Below are positions 51,409 through 64,000 of a stretch of 64,000 nt of DNA, one piece after another. Below the pieces are notes generated by a model. The model did not search any database. It was not told where the DNA came from and saw only the letters and a program-made list of their open reading frames with translations. The stretch spans positions 30,105,172-30,169,171 of the forward strand of contig OY720344.1 in the NCBI GenBank assembly GCA_963082975.1. Direction: 5' to 3'. This DNA is from Labia minor. Taxonomy: Eukaryota; Arthropoda; Insecta; Dermaptera; Spongiphoridae. The position numbers were made by a program, and so were the translations under genes. Every line of letters starts with the position of its first letter. Position 1 is the stretch's first letter.

Positions 51409-51686
51409 CTGAGAAATTTCCACTAAAAATGTTTATAATATTTTATTTTAGTTTATTAAATCAAACTATTATTTTTTATTTCAATATTTTTAATGTTAAT
51501 ACAATAATTTTTATTTTATAATCTTTAAAATAATTTAATTATTTTAAAAAACGGCGGTGTTCAATTACAATTTTTTTACTCTCTACTGACTGTTCATTTC
51601 ATAACTGAAAATAGTGTCGAATAGAAATAGACGATATTACTTGGATTAATCTTATTATGCTAGCTAAAATTGTTTGTTTGTATTAT

Positions 51687-51900
51687 TGAGGTCCCCAGTT
51701 CAATTCATTTTAATCAGATTGATGCAATGATGCAACATTTAATAATTGTAATAAATAATTAAAGAATTATATATTAATATTTTTTAAAGGGTCGAGCGAC
51801 AGCTCGGTATCCCAGGTATTAATATTACCAGCCAAACCCAATAATAATGAATCATTTTTTTTAACTTAAGTACCGAGCCGAGGCTCGGGGTCCCGGTACT
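51687..51900 (+). repeat. repeat family D, copy 4 (longest)
   Basis: Runs from ATTGAGGTCCCCAGTTC through GCGACAGCTCGGTATCCC to ACCGAGCCGAGGCTCGGGG. It combines the segments held separately by the other copies. Confidence 0.8.
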
Positions 51901-51989
51901 AAACTTATTATACACTAAGTTATACTTTAAGAATTTTTTTTTCAAATAAATGTAATATAGTACATAATATACAGCAATTATAATTTTTT

Positions 51990-52236
51990 TCTCTCCTGGG
52001 AGGGGGGGTTAAAACCCCCAAAACCCCCCCTGGTTGCGCCACTGGGCTAGAGGAAAAAGATATTGGTGGGTAGACTGATTGGAAAATGTCCGCTTGGAAG
52101 ACAAAGGACGCGTAGGAAGGGACATAAGAGAGATGGGACATGGTAGGAGTTGGATGAATGTGGCTCAGGATAGGGACACTTGGAGAAATGTGGTTGTTGC
52201 AGCCAAGAACTTTCGAGTACCGTTGAAAAATTTTAT
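51990..52236 (+). mobile_element. LINE 3' end fragment, copy 3, with hAT-like edge
   Basis: From about 52040 the frame reads DIREMGHGRSWMNVAQDRD then TWRNVVVAAKNFRVP, the typical C-terminus of a LINE reverse-transcriptase protein. Just before it, GGTTGCGCCACTG (about 52032-52044) looks like the end of a hAT-type element. No second hAT end was found. Confidence 0.65.
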
Positions 52237-52857
52237 ATGATAACATTTTTCCAATGGACTAAAAAGAATAAAATATTTTTTCTATAAGCCTGACAAAGTT
52301 TATGGATGGATTGCTTCTTATTCAACTAAAAACGTTGGGTGCTTTTAGTTTTCATTTGATATCTATACAATTAACTTCCTTTAAAGAGCTATAATTCATA
52401 TATATATATATAGCACACTAAGACACTTCATTAACAAGTAACACTATTTCTTCAAATATAATCAACCATTTTGGTTTTGATTGATAATATGTAAATTTAA
52501 TAAAAATTATTTTAAATTTTGATACACATACTTTGATATAAGTATATTACAGTGAAAAATAATAAAAGATTAATTTTTTAGCTCTTAACCTATCAAGTTT
52601 ATTGCATTATAAAAAAATTTGTCAGTTTATGTGTTTAATAAAATTTTTATTATTACAAAAATGTGACTTGATTTTTCATATAAATAAATAAAACCAAATG
52701 CGCCCAACATTTTTCGTTGAATATGAAGCAATTCATCAATAAACTTTGTCAGGCTTTTATTCTTTTTAGTCCATTAGCAAAACGTTATTTTAATTAAATT
52801 AAATTGTTTATATTTATATTATTTTTTCCATATATATCCAATTTATTTTTCACAGTA

Positions 52858-53438
52858 TTTTTACTATCTCGCCAGAGTTAGTATTGCGATCACGAAAATT
52901 TTCGATGTCGAGATTTTGATGTTTTTATACGTTTTGAAGGTTCCTGAATCATTTTCACTTGAGAAAAATGTCTGTGTGTGTGTGTGTATGTGTATGTAGA
53001 CAAGATTACACAAACGGTTTGAGCTAGACTCATGAAATTTGGTACAAGGGGATTATTCAAAATTAGTAGTTTTCTATCAACTTTTGAGAAATGTAGCTCA
53101 GCCGGAAGAGGGTCATTACCTACCACGTTTTGATTTTTTTTCCTCTAAAGTGACCGTAAAAATAAAGATATATGTTTGATAATTTTTCACATGATTAAAA
53201 ATTGTATAAAACTGCTATATATAGAATTTCAGCTTGATTGAATCGCTGAAAGTACCGGAATTAATTTTTTAACACTGCAAATCACGCGCCAGCACATGAC
53301 GTGATGCCATCAACAAAAACCAAACACGCGCTGGTTTAATAAATATTATTTATTAATTTTAATTTATAATTTAATTAATTAAATTTAATTTAAATATATC
53401 CAATTCAAATTTGCGAGATAGTCGAGTGGAGACACTCC
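52858..53438 (+). repeat. repeat family A, full-length copy 4
   Basis: From TTACTATCTCGCCAG to GCGAGATAGTCGAGTGG and GACACTCC. The same body as the other copies, with a shorter TG microsatellite. Confidence 0.9.
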
Positions 53439-53439
53439 A

Positions 53440-56400
53440 TATTATTTATCAAACGAAAGTAAAACATTTCTTGGCGGACCATAGACAAAAAAATTCAACT
53501 TAATAAATTATAAAACCTTAAACTCTTCACATAATATTAACATGTGGCTTTCACAATTGTTGTAGCGATTATTATAAAATATATATAATTGACTGTTAAT
53601 TAATTGACCTTAATCATGTGGCCCGAAAATGTTTTGGATACCAATAAAATGATATTATACTATTAGGCTTGGCGGGTCGCTAAAAAATCTGGGCCATGGG
53701 TTGCCCATATAGAAAATAGTACTAATTTATATTTAAATCTCTATATATTAGGAGAAAAAAACTTTAATAATAATACATATTTTTCATTTTTAAATGATTC
53801 AAAAATATTTTCTCTGCATTATCATTTTATAATAAATTTATAAATTATATATTACATGTTATCAAATAAATGATTAATTATTTTACCTTTGGGAATATTT
53901 AAATGAAAATTTTGAAATGGATAAAATAAACATTCATGGACAAGTCTGGGTTTAAATAATAATTCTGAAATTATACAAAAACATGAATATTATTTTATTT
54001 AAAAATATTTAATATAACGTAATTAACAAATAAATACTTTTTAATATATTCATATTTGAATAAATAAATATTTAAATTGAGAAAAGAAAATGATTTTGCT
54101 AAAAATGAATATTTGTGTTAGAAAAATAAATCTATTGATTTGTTTTGATATTTTGTTATAATAAATAGGATATATATTTATCACAGATTATATTATATAT
54201 ATATTCTTAAATTTTAATTGATATATTTTATTTTAATTCCTTGATTATTATATAAATTTATATATTTATTTTAATTTAAAAATAAGATCTTATTTGAAAT
54301 TTGTGTGTATACAATATTTTTTTAAATTATTTTAAATTATTTAAAATATAATAAAACACTGATATTCAGCATATATTGTATATGAAGTGTCATATCAGGA
54401 AACTTATTAAATCTGGAATTATGTTTAAAATTTTAATTTTCTCTTTTAGTTTCAAATTAACATTATAAAAATAGATTATTTTAAATGGAAACGTTGATAA
54501 TTGACCTTAGATAGAATTCAAATTCATAAAAATGCACAAAATAGGAAAACAATTTTATTGTTTAATTAGGTTCTTCATATTAATATAATTTTTTTTTTCT
54601 AATTTTCCTTAAATCTCTCTGAATCTAAGATTTGTATGTATTGAGAGGTTTCGATGGGTCACCAAAGATGGAATGAAAGTAAGACACCTCGAACCTCACG
54701 AAGGAAGGAGAAGTGACGTCACAAGTGTGGGGGTCTTATACCAAAGTGAGGTCATCCATATATTGAGTTGTACTGGTGTTGATATAACCAATGATAGCTA
54801 TGACTCATACTGTGATCATATCCATATATTGCTATTAAACTAAGGATTCGATTAAATTTCGAAAAAAAATTTTGGAATCTAAATAATAATTTTAACTAAA
54901 TAAATACATTAAATAGCTAACATGATAAGATAAACACAATTAAAAAATTTTATCAAAACAATATATATTTGAGATGAGATCTTAATTATAATAAAATAAT
55001 AACCAACCATTTTTTATTGTTAGAATAAAACAATTTGATCATTTTAAACATTTATCATATTAAAGATGGGGATGCTTTCGAGTTTGAATGTACCAAAACA
55101 AAAACAATAAAAGATTACATTTTTTCTTTCATATACCTAAAATGTTATTCTCCTTTTATAATTAAAAATAAAATTGTTGAGAGGGAGATAACTCAAAAAT
55201 ATTCTAACTTTGAAAAAAATTAAATATTTTGTACTGTTAAGAATTTTTTTATTTTTTGTAGAATAATTAATATTTAATATTTTTAATAAAATATGTAAAT
55301 ATATTTTTAACTGGCTTAATCAAAAAAAACAAATGTAAATAATTATTAATCAAAAATATTGTATGATTGAGTCCTTTCGTTAAAATTAATAATTTAATAT
55401 AACATAATAAAAAACAATATTTATTTATTTAAATTTCATTAGAATTAAATAATTAATTATTTTATCAAATTAATATTATATATTATTTCAATTTAATTAT
55501 TTAGTTATATGATGTTTCACATTTAAATAAACTAATAAACTATTGAATTCTGTTCTATTTTTTATCAATACAGACATACCTATATTTATTAAAAATATTT
55601 AAATAATATTTACTACTGAAAAAAATACTCAAAATTTTGTATTTTTTTTTTTAAAGATCAAGTTGTTCTGTATGAAATGTTAAACTTTAGATACTTTTAT
55701 ATAAAAATTTTAAAGAAGAATCTATATTATTGACTCAGTCTGAGATTCAAGAGGGTGATACAGTCACAAAGTTAAAATATCAGCTATTTTTAACTGATAC
55801 ATCCCTTCAAGGTTCAAGGTGAATGTTTTCTATTCGACAGATAAAATCTTGGAGAAAGAGCAATGTAAAAGAATGTCACGCAGGGCTTAAAACAAAATCA
55901 ATTTAATCTTATTTAAATTCAAATCACGTTTAAAAATAATCAATAAATTCAATTATTTACCAAAAATGAATTGCTTGTAAATAAATATTTACATCTAGTA
56001 TGTATTAATATATTAAAGGTATTATTATAATAATTATAAGGTATAAATTTAGTGAAATATTTATTTAGAATATATAATCTAAGGATAGCCAATCCAAATG
56101 ATCTTACGGGCAATTTTAGAAATCACAACTTCACAGGCTACATGAGATAATTTTTGGGATAGATTGTAGGATTGGGAATTATATCCTATAAAATTCAATA
56201 AATGTTTTGTGTTTTTTTTGTTTTCGCCATTATAAAAAATAAATACATTTTATAAAAGTGTGATAAATCTCGCGTGCCGAAAAAATGGATAAAGCAGGTC
56301 GCTGGTTGACCACCCCCTGTATAAACAAATATCAAACAAAAATAAATATTATTGTTTTCTTAGTGAAATTTTCATATTTATTACTAAACTTCATCTTTCA

Positions 56401-56569
56401 AAATATAGATGTAAATTTAAAATATTAAATTAATAAATTTAACTGTAGGCTATAGTTAAAAGATTTTAATAAGCTATGTAAACTAAAATCAAACTTGATG
56501 AATATAAAATTTTTAATTAATTTTTAATTAGACATTAGGTAAAGTTTCAAGTTGATTGATATATTTATT

Positions 56570-56606
<37 letters not shown>

Positions 56607-57880
56607 TTATAAATATAATATATTTATTTGCTTTATGCGCATTTCGACTGTTACTCCATGATCAAAAGCTTCATCAAAGCTTTCATCTTGTCAACTTAAA
56701 TTTACTTTACTTAACTTACTAGTAGTATATAATAAATAATTTTTTCTGGAGGCATGAAAGGGAATTAACTTTATCTTATCACTTTTCAGCAAATTATTGG
56801 CCTAATATTTTATTTATTTTATAATAATATTTTTAAAATTTAACTTTGTCATCTATTATTTTTGTACATATATTATTTCATATATTATTATATTGTTATA
56901 TTATTATATATATATATATTATGATTAGCCTTTAATTATTAATTTACTAAAGTAAAAATGTATTTGAAAATACAATTTCTTATAAAATATTCTGATAATT
57001 TTTCACTAATCTTTTTTCTATCGAGAAAAGATGGTGATGACCTCTCTTTTCCTTTAAAATAAAAAAAGAGTATACCAACCGTGTAGGTGTTCATATGCAA
57101 AGCAATCGCCTACATGAGATCTACCCACTTGAAATTAAAAAAACTAAGGAACAAGTTTAAAGGTTTTTTTTTCACCTATACACCACCACTTAACTTTATA
57201 TGGATAAGGAATAAGGTCAAAAATATAGACAAATTAAAATAATCGTTATGCTCTGTAAATAATGATTCTGTTTAATATATTATGATACGCTAGGTAAGTT
57301 CAAGTCTTCCATACAAGTCATTGCCCTTTAACTAGAGGAGAAAAAAGAATTGATTTTACTAGGTAAAAATAAAAATCTAAAATTGATTGTTTTTTTTTTA
57401 TTTAAATTCGAAACAAAAACAAAATTACATAAACAAAATGTATTTTTGATATCAACTACCAAATAAATATAATAAAAATGTTATAAGAATTAATAAGATT
57501 AATTTATTAAAACTTAAATTAATTATTGATTTACTAAAGTAAATTATTTTATTTTAATTGTCGAATCAGAATCATTAGTAAATTATTGTTTTAAATATAG
57601 ATTAATATTTTAGTACAATTTATAAAAAAATTAAATAATATTATTAAAAAAAGAAAAAAAAAATGATTAATTTGAATGAAATTAATTATTTTATAAGAAG
57701 TAATATTTAAAGATGAATGAAACGGATATATTTGAAGAAAAAAACAGCGAAAGAAATCCTGTAAATAAGGACATTGTATCTTCATTGTCTTTATGGTATT
57801 ATTAAGGAAATTGAGAAAGAGAGATGATTTGAATGGACTAGAGAAATATATGGAAAAGAAAGGCTTGAAGTTGAGTTGGA
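53440..57880. other. AT-rich spacer upstream of alpha-tubulin
   Basis: No recognisable gene. A GC-richer patch at about 54650-54835 has a 70-odd-codon open frame on the plus strand ending at a TAA near 54840, without any family I recognise. A long (AT)n tract is at about 56573-56602. The NDUFS7 first exon could be here or in 43562-53440, but I did not find it. Confidence 0.45.
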
Positions 57881-57966
57881 GGCTCGATTTGGGTGTGATG
57901 CAGTGGGAGAATGGGGGACGATAAAATGGAGGCGGAGGGGACGGAAGCCCCCTTTACTGCCTAGGC

Positions 57967-58008
57967 TATATATAAACGGCGTCATCAGCCTTGGTCGCAG
58001 ATTCAGTT
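57967..58008 (+). promoter_or_regulatory. alpha-tubulin core promoter (TATA plus initiator)
   Basis: TATATATAAA at 57967-57976 is followed by an arthropod-type initiator TCAGTT at 58003-58008. The A of the initiator is about 34 bp from the TATAAA hexamer, roughly the usual spacing. A purine-rich GC island (57900-57960) lies upstream. The predicted transcript start at 58005 gives a 99-base leader before the ATG at 58104. Confidence 0.6.
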
Positions 58009-58103
58009 TGGAGAAGACCCATTGACCGCTTCGACCGAACTTTATAACAAATTTAATTTAATTTTTATATTTCTATTGTTTTATTTAATTTACACATATC
58101 AAA

Positions 58104-60775
<2,672 letters not shown>

Positions 60776-62994
60776 ACGCACATACTATCATTGGAATCCA
60801 AAAGGATAGAAAATAAAAATTTGAGAAATCAATTTTATTTTTGTTTTATTCAAGTCCCATTTCCCTAATATTCCTTAAATTGCACATTGATCTAAGATTT
60901 ATAAAAAATCTTTTATATTAAATTTCCAAGTCTCATTTTAATTATAAATTTAAATTTTTAATTATTGATTTTCACTAAAATTATCATTCAAAATATTATT
61001 AATTAAAATTAATCTTCCAATTTTTAATATTTTTCGATTTAACCGTAAGTACTCGTAATATTTTATTTTTTAAAACTTTACATTTAATAAGAATTTAAAT
61101 TATAATTTCAAATTGTCATTCAATTTTTAGTAACTCCAACATAAACAAAAATATTTTTCACGTAAATATAATTATTAGTATTAGATCATTTGGTTATAAA
61201 ATAACATTCCCAACGATTATTTATTTTCCTAAATTAATTATTAAAATAATTTAAAATGTGTGTAATTCGTATTTGATAAATAATTTTGGAACCTGCACAA
61301 AAATTTTAAAAATTAAAATATCGATAATTGTGTAAACTGGATATTTTATAGTATTTACCAGGAATGATATTTATTTACGCTTAATTGAATTGGAAAAAAT
61401 AAATTCTTTGACTTTCTTTGTGAAATAAGAATAACATTTTTTATAATAAATTTATTCAACATTATATATAAATATTTAAATTCAGGTACAAAAGAGAAGC
61501 ACATTATTTCTGGTCTGCTTTCCTTGAGAAAGTGGCAGTATATATTTAATTTACTAAATAATAATTAACTAATATACTAATTAAAGAAATAATCTGTCAA
61601 GTAAGAATAAAATTGAATAATATTTAATAATAATAAAATTAGTAATAACTCTAAAAAAATGAAAACAATACTCAAATGGTTAAATTCAAGTTGTATTAAA
61701 TATTTTATTTTTTAATATATATAATATATATTAATTAAAAAAATAAATATTAAAAGTAATATAAAATTTATCTATAGATATAAATATATTATAAAGATTT
61801 TTTTAAATCTTTTTAAATAAAAAGTATTTTTAAATAGTTAATTTTTAATTTACAATGTATTAATTGATTTTATAAAAATACAAACATTAGAATTATATTA
61901 TAATTAAAATGGACGTATAGTATACTTTTGGTAAAAAGGCATATAAGAAAAATATATGTATTTTAATTAAAGTTAAAAAAATTAAATAATTAATAAAATT
62001 AATCATTCAATGTAATGTTTTAGTTATTTAGAATTTTAGTTTAAATTTTAAATTAAAAAAATGAGGTAGGCCCTAATATAATAAATAATATTGCTGGGTT
62101 TCTAAAACATCTAATAAATTTTAAATAAAAGATAATGGAATGTTTTATTATTTGAAAGATTGATTTTATTGTCATACGAAATTTTGTAGTTATTTTCTCA
62201 AAATTAATATCTATTATGTATACCAGGTAAATGTAGCGCTATTGATGATAAAGTAAAAATATATGCCTTCTACTTACTCAATTTTTAAATGGAATTATTT
62301 ATCAGTTTTAACAAAATTATTCATGTTTTGATTTAAGTTAAGCAGAAAAAATGATTGATATTTGCTTTTTAAATGCACAAGGCAAAATTATTTTTGATGA
62401 GTTCTTTGAAAAAATATTAAATTAGTAAAAATTATATCAATAACAAACATAAATTCATTACCAGTTTTTTTTTTATTTTCATTCACCTTTTATGAGTAAT
62501 TATTTATATAAATATAATAAAAAAGTATTTCTTAATAATAAATATAACAATAAATAAGTTTATAATTCTTGTTTTGTTTAAGTATTTTCGAGTTAAGATA
62601 TCCTATCCTTTTAGCAGTGATAATAATTGGAACGTATCCCGAGGGTTAATATGGAACTTTTGGTCCCAGATAATATTCTATACATATACCATATACATAT
62701 ATATTTTTAATAACAAATGAATAAAATATTTTAATGATAGAAATTAGCAAAAATTACCAATTCGTTTTAGTCATTTCGTGCATAATTATCTATATTTAAT
62801 TGAAATGATGAAAAATTTAGAAGATCTTCATCAAAATTAAGGGTAATAAAATAAATATAAGAAAAAAATAAATGAATGAAAAATATTATAAATAAAGGTT
62901 ATATATATACGAATGTATATATAGTTATAATTATAACAATTAATTAAATTATACTTTCCTTCACCTAAACATTTAATACATTATTTTTTAATAC
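60776..62994. other. 3' region between convergent genes
   Basis: Spacer between the stop codons of alpha-tubulin (+) and the NHLRC2-like gene (-). A probable alpha-tubulin poly(A) signal AATAAA lies at 60812-60817, 37 bp after the stop and followed by a T-rich stretch. Otherwise AT-rich with no exon or repeat that I recognise. Confidence 0.55.
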
Positions 62995-63951
62995 CTACTT
63001 TGAATAGGTATTCATATCATATTTGATTAGAGGTTTTAAAACATGAGAATAATTTTTAGGACCTTCTGATTTATAATTAAAATTAATTTGTATTTTAATT
63101 TTTTGAGAAAAACATACATTTTTATCAGTGCAGCCGTAAATTTGAAGATTAATAAAAATAATCTCTGAAGATTTGGATGATTTTAAAATTTTCATTTCTA
63201 TTTTTTCATTCAATAATCCATTTAATGTTGATCTTATAATACTTGAATCAGAACCTGTAAATAAAGAAAAGATTAATAAAATTTTAACAAAATATATAAT
63301 CAAATTTCTCAATGTCACTGAATTTACTAAAAACTTTAGATTTTAAATAATTTCTTTTGTATGAGTACAAATTGTTTTTGAAAATTTTGTCTTTTCACTT
63401 GTTAAAATTTAGTAGACTCAATAAAAAAAATTATAAATAAATAGTCAAAACAGTTTAAACTCAACAAATAACCTAGCTTTATCAATAATCAATAATTTTT
63501 TAAATTTATCAAAAATTTCCAAATCTTAATGAATGATTTATAATTTTCTTTCTGAGAAATAATTTATTAATAAAATGTTTATTTAAATAATACTTTTGCT
63601 TAATGTCCAACGAGATGGTCCTGAACTTAAGTGAATTCCGTCACCAAATAAAGGTTCAAAATATAATTGTAAGTCACAGCCTTGATTATTAATCTCAATT
63701 GTTTCTTCTAAATCTACTTTAATAGAATTTCTTTCTTTTGATTGTTGTGGCATTATTAAATTTAACTGTAAAAGAAAAATACTCTAAAATGATTTATTTT
63801 TGTTAAAATTAAAAAAAAATTAAAAGTAAATAAAAATTACCTCTTTAACATAAATATTTTTAGATAAATCCCAAATTTTTATAGAATGATTATTAGTATC
63901 AGCAATATAAAGTAAATTGTTAATGATACATAAACCACTTGGTTCAAATAA
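62995..63951 (-). CDS. NHLRC2: NHLRC2-like protein, 3' end only
   Basis: The last three exons (63951-63841, 63765-63594, 63254-62995) join in phase to 180 codons plus stop; the gene continues past the right edge. The first exon is an NHL-repeat blade (EPSGLC, YIADTNNHSIKIWDL). The rest matches the all-beta C-terminal domain of NHLRC2 as I remember it, including LQIYGCTDKNVCFSQ. The whole protein has a thioredoxin-like domain, then the NHL propeller, then this domain; only the end is here. In vertebrates it is essential but its biochemistry is unsettled. Introns are 75 and about 340 bp. Confidence 0.85.
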
Positions 63952-64000
63952 CTGAAAATAAATTTGCCTTCAGTTCTTAAATAAGAACGATTAACAGTAC

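Overview
This is a strongly AT-rich window of a nuclear animal genome. Short spliced exons with GT/AG introns, the standard genetic code and dense DNA-transposon debris all fit an invertebrate. The chitin-binding repeat gene, the TATA plus TCAGTT core promoter and the R2-like and mariner elements would suit an arthropod or another ecdysozoan, but nothing here fixes the species. All product names are my own reading of the translated exons; no database search was run.

Six protein-coding genes can be supported, and joining exons by splice phase gave clean reading frames. From left to right: (1) a class 5 semaphorin (+, 6647-12975; first exons not found); (2) a SANBR/KIAA1841-like BTB protein (-, 29304-14397; 18 coding exons, 842 codons plus stop, complete); (3) a secreted protein (+, 31770-39667; complete, 1631 aa) with a signal peptide, 14 near-identical chitin-binding type 2 domains, one sushi domain and one von Willebrand A domain; (4) NDUFS7, the PSST subunit of complex I (-, 43561-39832; first exon not found); (5) an alpha-tubulin (+, 58104-60775; complete, 450 aa) with a recognisable core promoter; (6) the 3' end of an NHLRC2-like gene (-, 63951-62995), which runs off the right edge.

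Neighbouring genes alternate in strand, giving convergent pairs (1/2, 3/4, 5/6) and divergent pairs (2/3, 4/5). They share no obvious pathway. Stop codons of genes 3 and 4 are only about 165 bp apart.

The rest is AT-rich intron and spacer with many mobile elements: two degenerate mariner copies, three non-autonomous hAT elements with intact 8-bp target duplications (one nested in a mariner), a pogo-like MITE, an R2-like non-LTR retrotransposon, several 3' ends of another LINE, and at least seven repeat families (A-G below) present in two to four copies each. Regions 1-6646, 43562-57880 and 60776-62994 have no confidently identified gene.
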